From an uncultured Lachnospiraceae bacterium (GTDB lineage: Bacteria; Bacillota; Clostridia; Lachnospirales; Lachnospiraceae): a stretch of 64,000 bases of DNA. Below are positions 25,527-35,493 of the stretch, piece after piece. Every line of letters begins with the position of its first letter. Positions within the stretch are counted from its first letter, which is position 1. The position numbers and the translations under genes are program-made. Location of the stretch: assembly GCA_910584585.1 (NCBI GenBank), contig CAJUBP010000021.1, forward strand, positions 1 to 64,000, written 5' to 3'. The notes beneath the pieces were generated by a model that worked only from the letters and a program-made list of their open reading frames with translations, made no database searches and was not told the origin of the DNA.

Positions 25527-26444
25527 CGGTTCCGCTTTAGATTCCCTGTACCCGCTCTGGATCGCGGAGAGCTGATTTTTGCTGCGGAAATGAAAGGGGG
25601 TGCAGCCGTATTTCTTCTTAAACAGACGATTGAAATAAGAAAGATTGTCAAATCCCGTTTCCCCGGCGATTGCCGCAATGGAATCAGAAGAGGACAGGAG
25701 CATCCGGGCCGCCATAGTCAGCCGGTAATCATTCAGATATGCAGTAAAAGAAATTCCCATATTGCTGCGGAAGAATTTCATAAAGTGGGATTCGCTGAAC
25801 CCGCAGATTCCGGCAGCCTCAGAAATGGAGATTTTCTCACAGTAACGGGTTTCCACATATTTCAGAATTTCTTTCAGCCGATCCAGGGATTTGTTGTTTC
25901 TTAGGGGCAGCGGAAGTTCCCCGGAGGATACCAATGCGTAAAAGAACAGAAATAGTTGTCCCTTGACCGCAAGCTGATAGCCTTTGGGAAAGGTTTTGCA
26001 GATCTCATCTATGGCGTCCAGGCAGGAAGACAGGGCGGGGTACAGGGGGGAATCCGGAGAAAAATAATTGGGAAACAGAAGCTGCCCCTGTATCAGAGGC
26101 TGCAGGAATTGCTCGCTGCAGTGGTCATTCTGGGCGGCGATCAGCATGGAGAGCTGAAAAATAATATTTTCATATTCCATGGAATCATGTTCCAACTGTT
26201 CGATGGAATGAAGCTGTCCCGGCGGAACGATGACAATATCACCTGCGGCCGCCTGAAATGGCGCAAGATTCACGGCAATCCGGCCCCGTCCTTTCTTAAT
26301 ATAGATGATTTCCATATCATTGTGCCAGTGAAGAGGCACCTCAGTAAAGTCCAGGGGAATGCTGCAGAGATAGATATTAAAGGGAAAACTGCCCTGTCCA
26401 TGGGATTTCAGTTCCTGTGTGTTTTCATATTCTAAAATATTCAC
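25524..26444 (-). CDS. AraC family transcriptional regulator, cupin type
   Basis: The protein has 306 residues. An N-terminal cupin domain (about 20-110: PLHWHNDMEIIYIKKGRGRI) binds the effector. The C-terminal ~100 residues hold two helix-turn-helix motifs (ISISEAAGICGFSESHFMKFF and DSIAAIAGETGFDNLSYFNRLFKKKYG) that bind DNA. Such proteins mostly activate sugar use genes. It is divergent from the glycogen phosphorylase gene, about 190 bases away, which makes that gene a possible target (inference). Confidence 0.9.
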   Translation of the reverse strand: MNILEYENTQELKSHGQGSFPFNIYLCSIPLDFTEVPLHWHNDMEIIYIKKGRGRIAVNLAPFQAAAGDIVIVPPGQLHSIEQLEHDSMEYENIIFQLSMLIAAQNDHCSEQFLQPLIQGQLLFPNYFSPDSPLYPALSSCLDAIDEICKTFPKGYQLAVKGQLFLFFYALVSSGELPLPLRNNKSLDRLKEILKYVETRYCEKISISEAAGICGFSESHFMKFFRSNMGISFTAYLNDYRLTMAARMLLSSSDSIAAIAGETGFDNLSYFNRLFKKKYGCTPFHFRSKNQLSAIQSGYRESKAEP

Positions 26445-26473
26445 GGCGTTGGCCTCCTTCCTGATTTGATAGT

Positions 26474-26503
26474 ATTGTACTATATTTTGCCATCATACTG
26501 CAA
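26474..26503 (-). promoter_or_regulatory. Promoter for the AraC-type gene
   Basis: Reverse strand TTGCAG (26503-26498), 18 bases, TACAAT (26479-26474). Confidence 0.5.
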
Positions 26504-26633
26504 GAAAAATCAGAACAAAGAGGTTATACTATGCCTGTAGAACACAAGGAAACAAATGGAAAAACTGGAATAAGCGGCAAAAGATTGGGAATGATTATAA
26601 TAAAAATGTGAATTATAGAATGGAGGAGATCAT

Positions 26634-28895
26634 ATGAGCGTCAATGTGAGAGAATTACTGGAACAGAAATGCTGCAACAATATTGCGGCCTGCACCGATG
26701 AACAGATTTACTACGGTCTTTTGGGAATTGTAAAAGATCTGGCAAAGGAAAAAGAAAGCAGCGAAGGAAAGAAAAAAATATACTATATTTCAGCGGAATT
26801 TCTGATTGGAAAACTGCTTTCCAACAATCTGATTAACCTGGGAATTTACGATGAAGTGGCCAAGATGCTGCAGCAGTACGGCAAGGATATCAACCTGATT
26901 GAGCAGGTAGAGCCGGAACCCTCCCTGGGAAACGGCGGACTGGGACGGCTGGCGGCGTGTTTCCTGGATTCCATGGCAACTTTGGGAATGAACGGGGACG
27001 GCATCGGGTTAAATTACCATTTCGGACTGTTCTTGCAGACCTTTGAGAACCGCCTGCAGAAAGAAAACAAGAATCCCTGGCTGCAGCCGGAGAGCTGGCT
27101 TACCAGAACCGATGTTGTGTATCCTGTGCAGTTCGGCGGATTTACCGTATGGTCCAGAATGTATGATCTGGATGTGACCGGATTTGAAAACAGAACCAAT
27201 AAGCTGCATTTATTTGATATTGAGACAGTGGACGAAGGCCTGGTGGGAGACGGAATCAATTTTAACAAAGGGGATATCATGAAGAACCTGACGCTGTTCT
27301 TATACCCGGATGATTCCGACGACGCAGGACGGCTGCTGCGGGTGTATCAGCAGTATTTCATGGTGAGCAACGCGGCAAGGCTGATTCTGTCTGAATGCGA
27401 GGCGAAGGGATGCAAGCTGTATGACCTGCCGGATTACGCTGCTATTCAGATTAACGATACCCATCCCAGCATGGTAATTCCGGAATTGATCCGCCTGCTG
27501 ATGGAGCGGGGCGTCCGCATGAGCGACGCCATTGACATTGTGTCCAAGACCTGCGCCTACACCAATCATACCATTTTGGCGGAAGCGCTGGAAAAATGGC
27601 CCATGGATTACCTGAACCGCGTGGTTCCTCAGCTAATGCCTATTATCCGTGAGCTGGATACCATGGTAAAAGATAAATTTGAAGACAAATCCGTAGCAAT
27701 CATTGACGAGGAGAACCGTGTACATATGGCAAATATGGACATTCACTACGGTTACAGCGTCAATGGCGTGGCATACCTTCACACCGAGATTCTGAAGAAA
27801 AATGAATTGAATAATTTCTATCGGATTTATCCGGAGAAATTCAATAATAAGACCAACGGAATTACCTTCCGCCGCTGGCTGATGCACTGCAACAAGGGCT
27901 TAAGCCATTATCTGGATCAGATCATTGGAACCGGCTGGCATAAGAATGCCGATGAATTGGAGAAGCTTTTGGCTTTTGCGGAGGACAAAGCGGTATTGAA
28001 CCGGTTATTGGAGATTAAGCAGGAAAATAAAAAGAATCTGGCTGCTTATCTGAAAGATTCCCAGGGACTGGAAATTGACGAGAACTCCATTTTCGATATC
28101 CAGATCAAGCGTCTCCATGAGTACAAACGCCAGCAGATGAACGCATTGTACGTGATTCACAAGTATCTGGAGATTAAGAAAGGCAAGACGCCGGCGACGC
28201 CCATTACTGTTATTTTCGGGGCAAAAGCAGCGCCTGCTTACGTGATAGCGAAAGACATCATCCATTTGATTTTATGTCTCCAGGAGCTGATTAACAATGA
28301 TCCGGAAGTAAGCCCTTACCTGAAAGTGGTAATGGTGGAAAACTACAATGTGACCAATGCGGAAAAGCTGATTCCTGCCTGCGATATTTCCGAGCAGATT
28401 TCCTTAGCTTCCAAAGAGGCGTCTGGGACCGGAAATATGAAGTTTATGTTAAACGGCGCAGTGACCCTGGGAACTATGGACGGCGCTAATGTGGAAATCG
28501 CGGATCTGGTGGGCAAAGACAATATTTATATTTTCGGCGAAAGTTCCGATACAGTCATTGCACATTATGAGAAAGCAGACTATGTTCCAAGGAAATTTTA
28601 CGAGGAAAATGAAGATATTAAGGAAGCCATGGACTTTATGGTAGGCGAGGAAATGATGAAGGTTGGGCACAGGGAACACCTGGAGCGGCTTTACCATGAA
28701 CTGCTGAACAAAGACTGGTTTATGACATTGCTGGATTATGAAGATTACGCGGCAAAGAAAGAAGAAATGTATCAGGATTACGAGGACAGAACCGCATGGG
28801 CCAAAAAGATGCTTGTGAACACGGCGAAAGCAGGATTTTTCTCTTCCGACCGTACCATTGCGGAATATGACAAAGATATCTGGAAATTGAATTAG
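26634..28895 (+). CDS. glgP: Glycogen/starch/alpha-glucan phosphorylase
   Basis: The protein has 753 residues, on the short side of the GT35 family, as is common in Clostridia. Visible signatures are EPSLGNGGLGRLAACFLDSMATL, the QINDTHPSM segment, RLHEYKRQQMN and EASGTGNMKFMLNGAVTLGTMDGANVEI, in which Lys603 should bind PLP. It releases glucose 1-phosphate from alpha-1,4-glucans with phosphate, in the cytoplasm. A GGAGGAG lies seven bases before the ATG. It acts in the same pathway as the GH13 enzyme at 17586. Confidence 0.95.
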   Translation: MSVNVRELLEQKCCNNIAACTDEQIYYGLLGIVKDLAKEKESSEGKKKIYYISAEFLIGKLLSNNLINLGIYDEVAKMLQQYGKDINLIEQVEPEPSLGNGGLGRLAACFLDSMATLGMNGDGIGLNYHFGLFLQTFENRLQKENKNPWLQPESWLTRTDVVYPVQFGGFTVWSRMYDLDVTGFENRTNKLHLFDIETVDEGLVGDGINFNKGDIMKNLTLFLYPDDSDDAGRLLRVYQQYFMVSNAARLILSECEAKGCKLYDLPDYAAIQINDTHPSMVIPELIRLLMERGVRMSDAIDIVSKTCAYTNHTILAEALEKWPMDYLNRVVPQLMPIIRELDTMVKDKFEDKSVAIIDEENRVHMANMDIHYGYSVNGVAYLHTEILKKNELNNFYRIYPEKFNNKTNGITFRRWLMHCNKGLSHYLDQIIGTGWHKNADELEKLLAFAEDKAVLNRLLEIKQENKKNLAAYLKDSQGLEIDENSIFDIQIKRLHEYKRQQMNALYVIHKYLEIKKGKTPATPITVIFGAKAAPAYVIAKDIIHLILCLQELINNDPEVSPYLKVVMVENYNVTNAEKLIPACDISEQISLASKEASGTGNMKFMLNGAVTLGTMDGANVEIADLVGKDNIYIFGESSDTVIAHYEKADYVPRKFYEENEDIKEAMDFMVGEEMMKVGHREHLERLYHELLNKDWFMTLLDYEDYAAKKEEMYQDYEDRTAWAKKMLVNTAKAGFFSSDRTIAEYDKDIWKLN

Positions 28896-28912
28896 ACCTG
28901 GATTTGAGAGCT

Positions 28913-29007
28913 GAGGCTGTCGGAAAATGACGAATTTCCACAATATATACTATTGCGTTTCAAAGCGTATATTGTGCGTAAATTTCATTTTCCGGCAGCC
29001 TCATTTT
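28913..29007 (+). terminator. Long terminator hairpin after glgP
   Basis: An outer stem (GAGGCTGTCGGAAAATGA with TCATTTTCCGGCAGCCTC) encloses an inner stem (CACAATATA with TATATTGTG) and is followed by ATTTTTA. Typical strong terminator, also readable as a cruciform. Confidence 0.85.
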
Positions 29008-29073
29008 TATGTGGAAAATAATTTGGGAATATGGTATCATTTTCCAAGATAAAGGAAAGCAGAGGCGTCAATT

Positions 29074-31569
29074 ATGAAAAATCTTAAGAAAAAGCACAGA
29101 ATAACGTATTCTGCATATTTTTTTGTACAGATCTTATGTGTACTGCTGGCTCTGTTTGATATCACGGTAACCTGTGTTTCCACGTATAAAATATTAGATG
29201 AAAATGTGGGAAATCAGCTTGAACTGACAGAGGGAAAGATTGCGGAATATATGAACAATGTATGGAATTTGGCAGATTCCATCGCAAATAATCATGAGAT
29301 GTGGGAGGTGGATGATTCTCTGGATGAAAATGTTAAGAAGCTGGTTTCTTTTTCGGAACAATATGGACTGTATTCCATCGGAATTGCCAAAGCCAACGGA
29401 GAGTTTGCGGATACCAACGGCGGCGGAATCATCAATATCAGCGATGAGCCTCAGTTCCAGGAAGTGAAGTCAGAGCAGCAGGATATGCTTACAGACATTT
29501 ACCAGGCGGATCATCAGGGAAATCCGGAGGTGTTTACCATCTGGAAATCCGCCTTTGACGAAGAGACAAAAGAGTGGGACGGGGCGGTGGAAATTACCGT
29601 GTTGGCCGACTACATGCAGGAGATTGTGGAGGGGGATTCTCTGGACGGAAAATACTATTTCTGCATGTACGACAGTGAATTGAACGCCAGCGCCCATGCG
29701 GATATTGCGGCCAAAGGACAGAGCCTGGAAGAGAATTACCGGTCAAATGTCTGGGTCAGCAGGGAGCAGGAGAAGATTAAATCTGCCCTGATTCAGCAGC
29801 AGGAAATTTCCTATTGGAAGATCTATAAGGGGAAAATTCAATACTGCAAAGTGATCCCTGTGGAGAACACCAATTGGAGTCTGTCCATCCGTACCGATGT
29901 GGTGAAATGCTATCAGGCGCCGCTGCTTGCGTTGCTGAGCAAAGTGCTGGTGTATCTGGTGGCGGCTATTTTATTTTGGTGGAAGGGAAGCCGGGAGGAA
30001 CGAAGGCTTCAGTCGACCTTCAGCTGGATGACGGATACGGTGGACGAGGTGTTTATTCTGCAGAACGCGGATACCAATGAAATGGAGTATATCAGCAATA
30101 ACGCGGAGCGGATTATGGGATATTCCCCGGAAGAAATCCGCAGTCAGCAGGAGCTGATCAATGAATGGCTGCTGGAGAATAATATTGATCTGGAGGAATT
30201 GTCCCGCAGCCAGGATTATCAGTTTCAGCGGAAAATTGCCAATCCCCATACGGGAGAGGAACGGGAATTTGACATACATATCTATGTAAGAAACGGGAAA
30301 ATAGGCAATTATCAGATTGTGGTAATTACAGATAAGACCAGGGAGTTAAAACAGAAAGAGGCGCTGGAGACTTCTCTGATTCAGGTGAAAAACGCCAGCA
30401 AAGCCAAAAGCAGGTTTTTGTCCAACATGAGCCATGATATCCGCACGCCCATGAACGCCATTGTGGGCATGACCACCATTGCCAAAATGAATCTGGATAA
30501 TCCCAGGCGTTTGGAGGACTGCATTCAGAAAATAGAGCTGTCGTCCATGCATTTAAAGAGCCTGATTAATGACGTGCTGGATATGTCCAGAATTGAGAGC
30601 GGCAAGGTGATGCTCAATGAAGAGGCGTTCAATTTGGTTGCCATGCTGCATGAGGTGGAGGCGGTGATCCAGGTGCAGGCAGAGGCAAAGAAGCAGGAAT
30701 GGACGGTGGATTTGTCGAACATCATTCATGAAACAGTGATTTCAGATAAGCTGCGCATACAGCAGATATTGACGAATGTACTGGGCAACGCAGTGAAATT
30801 TACGCCGGAGGGCGGCCAGATCAAGCTGTCTGTGGAAGAGAAAGAAAGCCAGAATAAAGAAGTGCGGTATTATGAATTCTATTGTATGGATAACGGAATC
30901 GGAATGTCAAAAGAGACGCAGGAGAAAGTTTTTGTGCCCTTTGAGCGGGGAGAGGCGAAAAAAACAGGAGGAATTGAAGGCACCGGGCTGGGCATGGCAA
31001 TCACCAAAAATATTGTCACCATGATGAACGGAACCATCGATATTATCAGCAGCCCGGGAGCAGGAAGCACCTTTATTATACGGATTCCCATGCAGAATGA
31101 GAACAATGCGGCGGATCTGGAGGCGGAGGAAGTATCCGGCCCGGCAGAGCCGGTTTGTTTCAGAGAAGGAACAGTGCGGATCCTTCTGGTGGAAGACAAT
31201 GAACTCAATATGGAAATTGCGAAAGAGCTGCTGGGAATTACCGGAGCGGAAATTGAACTGGCCTGGGACGGAAAAGAAGGGCTGGAGCAATTTGCGGAGC
31301 ATCCGGCGGATTATTATGATATTATTTTAAGCGACGTGCAGATGCCGGAAATGAACGGGTACGAGATGACGCAGGCAATCCGCTCCATGAACCGGGACGA
31401 CGCCAGGAAAATACCCATTGTTGCCATGACTGCCAACGCGTTTTCCAATGATGTGATAAAAGCCCGCCAGGCCGGTATGACCGCCCACATTTCCAAGCCC
31501 ATTGATTTAAAGGATCTTTACGGCGTTCTGCGCAGATGGGTTTCCAAAGAAAAGCAGGAAGAGGGATAA
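29074..31569 (+). CDS. Hybrid sensor histidine kinase with receiver domain
   Basis: The protein has 831 residues. A first membrane helix (about 12-35), an extracellular Cache-like sensor region (about 40-285), a second membrane helix (about 290-310), a PAS-like domain (320-440), a HisKA domain with NMSHDIRTPMNAIVG (His454), an ATP-binding domain (DNGIGMS, GTGLGMAITK) and a C-terminal receiver with phosphoacceptor Asp754 (ILSDVQMPEMNGYEM). It has no DNA-binding output domain and no obvious partner beside it; the last receiver may pass the signal on by an unlinked Hpt protein. The signal is unknown. Confidence 0.9.
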   Translation: MKNLKKKHRITYSAYFFVQILCVLLALFDITVTCVSTYKILDENVGNQLELTEGKIAEYMNNVWNLADSIANNHEMWEVDDSLDENVKKLVSFSEQYGLYSIGIAKANGEFADTNGGGIINISDEPQFQEVKSEQQDMLTDIYQADHQGNPEVFTIWKSAFDEETKEWDGAVEITVLADYMQEIVEGDSLDGKYYFCMYDSELNASAHADIAAKGQSLEENYRSNVWVSREQEKIKSALIQQQEISYWKIYKGKIQYCKVIPVENTNWSLSIRTDVVKCYQAPLLALLSKVLVYLVAAILFWWKGSREERRLQSTFSWMTDTVDEVFILQNADTNEMEYISNNAERIMGYSPEEIRSQQELINEWLLENNIDLEELSRSQDYQFQRKIANPHTGEEREFDIHIYVRNGKIGNYQIVVITDKTRELKQKEALETSLIQVKNASKAKSRFLSNMSHDIRTPMNAIVGMTTIAKMNLDNPRRLEDCIQKIELSSMHLKSLINDVLDMSRIESGKVMLNEEAFNLVAMLHEVEAVIQVQAEAKKQEWTVDLSNIIHETVISDKLRIQQILTNVLGNAVKFTPEGGQIKLSVEEKESQNKEVRYYEFYCMDNGIGMSKETQEKVFVPFERGEAKKTGGIEGTGLGMAITKNIVTMMNGTIDIISSPGAGSTFIIRIPMQNENNAADLEAEEVSGPAEPVCFREGTVRILLVEDNELNMEIAKELLGITGAEIELAWDGKEGLEQFAEHPADYYDIILSDVQMPEMNGYEMTQAIRSMNRDDARKIPIVAMTANAFSNDVIKARQAGMTAHISKPIDLKDLYGVLRRWVSKEKQEEG

Positions 31570-31631
31570 ACAGAAGCGTTCGTCATTTTTGCGCAGAAGA
31601 GTCTCTCAAAAGAGACAGGAAGGGGTACAAA

Positions 31632-32318
31632 GTGAGATATCAACAGATTACACAGGGGCGTTTCATAGAACGCCCCAACCGTTTTATTGCAATGGCGCAA
31701 ATCAATGGAAAAGTTGAAAAATGCCATGTCAAAAACACCGGCAGATGCCGGGAGCTTCTGATCCCAGGCGCCGAGATCTGGCTGGAGAAAAGCTCTAATC
31801 CCAACCGGAAAACCGCTTATGATTTGGTGGCTGTCCGCAAACAGGAAAAGATCATCAATATGGATTCCCAGGCGCCCAATCAGGCAGTGCGGGAATGGCT
31901 GGAGCAGAGATCGGATCTAACCTGTATTAAACCGGAATATAAGTACGGAGATTCCCGGATCGATTTCTATGGAGAAGCGGGAAGAAACGGTGAGCGGAAA
32001 TTCCTGATGGAAGTAAAGGGAGTGACTCTGGAAGAGGATGGCGTTGCCAGGTTTCCGGACGCGCCCACGGAGCGGGGCGTTAAGCACATGCTGGAGTTGG
32101 AAAAGGCCGTCCGGGAGGGCTATGAAACCTGGATACTCTTTGTGATTCAGATGAAAGGAATCCGTTGGTTTGAGCCGAATGACCGCACGCATCCCCAGTT
32201 TGGGGAAACGCTGCGGCGGGTGCGCCAGGCGGGCGTGGGAGTCCTGGCTTACGACTGCCTGGTGACAAATGATGAGATAACACTGGATCAGCCGGTAGAA
32301 ATCAGGCTGCAGAGGTGA
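31632..32318 (+). CDS. sfsA: DNA/sugar fermentation stimulation protein SfsA
   Basis: The protein has 228 residues. GTG 31632 is chosen because AGGAAGGGG lies six bases before it and family members begin close to this point; the open frame extends back to 31536 without family support. Motifs: FIERPNRFIA, HVKNTGRCRELL, EYKYGDSRIDFY, FLMEVKGVTLEEDG, FPDAPTERGVKHM. SfsA has a PD-(D/E)XK-like core with an OB-like N-terminus and was first described in E. coli sugar metabolism; a nuclease activity has been suggested. Confidence 0.92.
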   Translation: MRYQQITQGRFIERPNRFIAMAQINGKVEKCHVKNTGRCRELLIPGAEIWLEKSSNPNRKTAYDLVAVRKQEKIINMDSQAPNQAVREWLEQRSDLTCIKPEYKYGDSRIDFYGEAGRNGERKFLMEVKGVTLEEDGVARFPDAPTERGVKHMLELEKAVREGYETWILFVIQMKGIRWFEPNDRTHPQFGETLRRVRQAGVGVLAYDCLVTNDEITLDQPVEIRLQR

Positions 32319-32321
32319 AAA

Positions 32322-32383
32322 CTGCCCTTTGGCTAAAGAACTGCGGATAAGTTATTTCTGCACAGTTCCTTAGCAAAGGGCAG
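32322..32383. terminator. Bidirectional hairpin between sfsA and the CNNM gene, with repeat half copy (site 5)
   Basis: CTGCCCTTTGGCTAAAGAAC pairs with GTTCCTTAGCAAAGGGCAG with small bulges. The right arm contains a half copy of the dispersed repeat (AAGTTATTTCTGCACAGTTC then CTTA, 32348-32372). Both convergent genes end within 15 bases of it. Confidence 0.75.
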
Positions 32384-32395
32384 AGCATTTTCAGT

Positions 32396-33673
32396 CTATT
32401 TCTCTTCTTCCGAAGGTTCCGGAAGCCGAATGAAAATCTTGTGAATCCGGTTCTTTTCCATTTCTTCCACACGGAAAAAAATATTTTCCGGCGTGGTGAC
32501 AGATTCTCCTGCCGTAGGCAGGTGATCCAACAGTCCGATCAGATAGCCTCCGATGGAATCATAGTCTTCGGAAACCAGATCCAGGTTCAGCATATCGTGC
32601 AGATCATTGAGATTGGTAGAGCCCTGCACCATATATTCCAGTTCGCTGATTTTCTGAATGTGATCTTCTTCGTCCATATCGTATTCGTCGCGGATTTCTC
32701 CCACAATTTCCTCCAGCAGATCTTCTAAAGTGATCAGGCCGGCCGTTGCGCCGTATTCATCCAGCACAATTGCAATATTGATTGAGGATTTCCGCATTTC
32801 CAGAAGAAGTTCAGCGGTATTTTTGTGTTCATAGGTGTAGTAGGGTTTGCGGAGGATATTTCGGACGGAAAACTGATCTTTGTCCTCGTATAACAGTAAA
32901 TCCTTCATATTGATAATGCCTACCACATTGTCTGTGGAGTCTTCATAAACCGGGAGGCGGGTGAATTTGTCCTCCCGAAAGATCTCCAGCAGTTCATAGT
33001 AAGTGCTGTTGATGTCAGCAAATGTCATGTCAATCCGGGGAACCATAACCTCCCGGGCCTGGGCGTCGCCGAAATCGAATACGTTATTGATCATTTCCCG
33101 TTCTTCTGTTTCGATGACCCCTTCTTCGTGGCTCACATCCACAATGGTGCGCAGCTCGTCCTCCGTCATGGTGTTCTGGGCGCCGGAAGCGTCCACACGC
33201 AGCAGGATCAAAAAGCCGAGAGCCAGTTTATTGATAATGAAAATTGCGGGAGTCAGTAGTTTCATCAGCCAGCCGATCACCCCTGCATAGGCCAGCGAGA
33301 TTTTGTCGGAATGAATGGTAGCAAATGTTTTCGGTGAGATTTCGCCGAAAATAAGCACCAGCAGCGTTAAAATTCCGGTTGCGATTCCTGCTCCTGCGTT
33401 TCCAAAAAGCTTTGTAGCCAAAGTTGTAGCAAGAGAGGCTGATGACAAGTTCACGATATTGTTGCCAATCAGGATGGCACTGAGCATTTTGCCGGAGTCG
33501 TCGGTAATTTCCAGCACCTTCTTGGCCCGTTTATTGCCTTCCTCCGCCATGCTTCTTAAGCGGATCTTGTTAGAAGTTGTCAAAGCAGTCTCTGCGGAAG
33601 AAAAAAATGCAGATAACATGAGTAAAATAAGAATAATAATTAATTGTATGACGTCACCTGAATCCAAGTACAT
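32396..33673 (-). CDS. CNNM/CorC family transporter with CBS pair (hemolysin family)
   Basis: The protein has 425 residues from ATG 33673; TTG 33667 would give better spacing to AAAGGAG and cannot be ruled out. The frame stays open further upstream, where no ribosome binding site is seen. Domains: DUF21/CNNM membrane domain (about 5-190, SAFFSSAETALTTSNKIRL), two CBS motifs (about 200-330, MVPRIDMTFADI, VVGIINMKDLL, EYGATAGLITLEDLLEEIVG) and a C-terminal transporter-associated domain (345-420). The family moves or regulates Mg2+ or other divalent cations at the membrane; the 'hemolysin' label is historical. Confidence 0.9.
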   Translation of the reverse strand: MYLDSGDVIQLIIILILLMLSAFFSSAETALTTSNKIRLRSMAEEGNKRAKKVLEITDDSGKMLSAILIGNNIVNLSSASLATTLATKLFGNAGAGIATGILTLLVLIFGEISPKTFATIHSDKISLAYAGVIGWLMKLLTPAIFIINKLALGFLILLRVDASGAQNTMTEDELRTIVDVSHEEGVIETEEREMINNVFDFGDAQAREVMVPRIDMTFADINSTYYELLEIFREDKFTRLPVYEDSTDNVVGIINMKDLLLYEDKDQFSVRNILRKPYYTYEHKNTAELLLEMRKSSINIAIVLDEYGATAGLITLEDLLEEIVGEIRDEYDMDEEDHIQKISELEYMVQGSTNLNDLHDMLNLDLVSEDYDSIGGYLIGLLDHLPTAGESVTTPENIFFRVEEMEKNRIHKIFIRLPEPSEEEK

Positions 33674-33691
33674 CTCTCCTTTCCCTACATT

Positions 33692-33720
33692 AATATAACG
33701 GATACAGCAGGAATTTGCAA
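33692..33720 (-). promoter_or_regulatory. Promoter for the CNNM gene
   Basis: Reverse strand TTGCAA (33720-33715), 17 bases, TATATT (33697-33692). Very short leader, which supports a start at or near 33673. Confidence 0.55.
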
Positions 33721-33829
33721 GAAGTTCCAGGAAGTTTAGGGAAATTTTAGAAAAAAGAAGTGTAATAGTTTCAGAAAGGCCGGAATAAAATGACAGTGAA
33801 AGGGACATCCACAGGAGGGAGGAAAAGGA

Positions 33830-34237
33830 ATGGAAAAGAAATTGCGGAGGGCGCCCGGCAAAGGCCAGGGGGAGAGCAAACCGGCGTTTTCCCTGTTATC
33901 CATATTGAAAATTTTGCTTGCCATGTATATGGTAACGGGAATTATGCTGCTGATTTTGTCTGCTATGCTTTATAAGATGCAGCTCAGTGAAAGCGTTGTC
34001 TCCATTGGAATTGTGCTGATCTATGTGATATCCGGACTTTTGGGGGGCTTTTTAAGCGGAAAAGTGATGAAGCGGAAGCGTTTTATCTGGGGAATGGCGA
34101 TGGGCGCGTGTTATTTTCTGATTCTGGCGTTGGGATCTGTCATATTCCAGAAAGGACTCAATATGGAAATGTCCAGATTTGTAACTACGCTGGTTCTGTG
34201 CACGGCGTCGGGGATGATCGGCGGAATGGCAAGTTAA
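33830..34237 (+). CDS. TIGR04086 family membrane protein
   Basis: The protein has 135 residues and a basic N-terminus, then four membrane helices (about 27-50, 58-80, 85-107, 115-134). Gly-rich ends such as ISGLLGGFLSGKVMKRKRFIWGMAMG match the small TIGR04086 family of Firmicutes, whose members often lie near yajC/secDF genes; secDF is about 4 kb away here. Function unknown. GGAGGGAGG precedes the ATG. Confidence 0.75.
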   Translation: MEKKLRRAPGKGQGESKPAFSLLSILKILLAMYMVTGIMLLILSAMLYKMQLSESVVSIGIVLIYVISGLLGGFLSGKVMKRKRFIWGMAMGACYFLILALGSVIFQKGLNMEMSRFVTTLVLCTASGMIGGMAS

Positions 34238-34294
34238 ACAGCCGGCATATGATACATAGGAAATACAGCGAATGTTTCATGTGCGAACACGGAC

Positions 34295-34474
34295 GGAAAG
34301 TCAGGATGGCCCTTTGGCACGCAAACTGGGCAACGTTCCGGCAAACTAACTGCTAACGGAGTCTAAGGAAGTCAGGAAAGCCTTCCTTCCTAAGTCTCCA
34401 TAAGCAGTGGATTTCGCCTTCACTAAGAGCGCCCATGAATCGTTTGCTTAGCCAAAGGGCCATCCTGACTTTCC
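34295..34474. mobile_element. 180-bp MITE-like element with perfect 24-bp inverted ends
   Basis: GGAAAGTCAGGATGGCCCTT plus TGGC at 34295-34318 and its exact inverse at 34451-34474. The interior has no gene. No target-site duplication is evident. The sequence just outside the right end (TGTGTATCAAAATATAGATTG) is like the upstream region of nuclease copy 5 (TGTGTATTGAAATATAGATTG at 6898). The rest of 34238-34726 shows no gene. Confidence 0.65.
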
Positions 34475-34726
34475 TGTGTATCAAAATATAGATTGTTCGC
34501 TCTAGTGTGCATATTAATATTTTTTTAAGAAATTTATTGAGTTTTATTTTTAAAATCACTATTATAATATCTGTATTCTGATATACCCTAACCCGGATAA
34601 ACCGGAACCCAAATTTTACCATTTTGCGCAAGAAATCGTTCTTAAGGGCCTAAGTATATTTGCGAGGATAAATTACCCATTGCTGCATCCGGCGAAACGG
34701 CACAAAAATTACAAGGAGAAAAAGAC

Positions 34727-35431
34727 ATGGAACAACAGACCATATTGGTGGTAGACGACAACAAAGAGATTGTGTTTTCTCTTGCAAAACTATTGGAATA
34801 TGAAGGATACCGGACATTAAAGGCTTACGACGGGCTGGAGGCCCTGGAGATCCTGCGGGAGAATTCCGTGGATTTGATCCTGCTGGATGTGATGATGCCC
34901 AGGCTGAACGGATTGTCAGCTTTGATGAAAATAAGGGAAACCAACAAAATTCCGGTGATTATTTTATCGGCAAAAACGGAAGAGAGCGATAAGGTTTCCG
35001 GCCTTGTGATGGGGGCGGATGACTACATCGCCAAGCCGTACAATCCGGCGGAGCTGACAGCCAGGGTGGCAGCCCAGCTCAGACGTTATCATACCTGGGG
35101 CGGCAGCGCTCCTAAGGTTCAGGACGATATGATTGTCAACGGCAGCCTGGTGCTGGACCGCAAAACGAAGAAAGCCATTGTGGACGGCACAGAAGTCAAG
35201 CTGACAGCCACGGAATATAAGATCCTGGAACTTCTGATGGAGCATCCGGGCCAGGTGTTTTCCGCAGAAAAGATTTATGAAAGGGTTTGGAAGGAAGCTG
35301 CCACTTATGCAGTGGAAAACACGGTGATGGTACATATCCGCCATATTCGGGAGAAGTTAGAGATTGACACGAAGAATCCCAAATATGTAAAGGTGGTATG
35401 GGGCATTGGCTATAAAATGGAAAAATATTGA
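34727..35431 (+). CDS. OmpR/PhoB family response regulator
   Basis: The protein has 234 residues. The receiver domain has the acidic pair Asp10/Asp11, phosphoacceptor Asp54 (LLDVMMP) and Lys near 103 (DDYIAKPYNP). The C-terminal winged helix (about 135-234, KLTATEYKILELLMEHPGQVFS ... VHIRHIREKLE) binds DNA. It forms an operon with the histidine kinase 63 bases downstream. VanR-like in overall look; target genes unknown. Confidence 0.93.
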   Translation: MEQQTILVVDDNKEIVFSLAKLLEYEGYRTLKAYDGLEALEILRENSVDLILLDVMMPRLNGLSALMKIRETNKIPVIILSAKTEESDKVSGLVMGADDYIAKPYNPAELTARVAAQLRRYHTWGGSAPKVQDDMIVNGSLVLDRKTKKAIVDGTEVKLTATEYKILELLMEHPGQVFSAEKIYERVWKEAATYAVENTVMVHIRHIREKLEIDTKNPKYVKVVWGIGYKMEKY

Positions 35432-35493
35432 GAAAGATCAAAAGAAAAGCCGGCATTGAAAGTAAGGCAGAGCTATAAGGATGGTGCGGAAAG

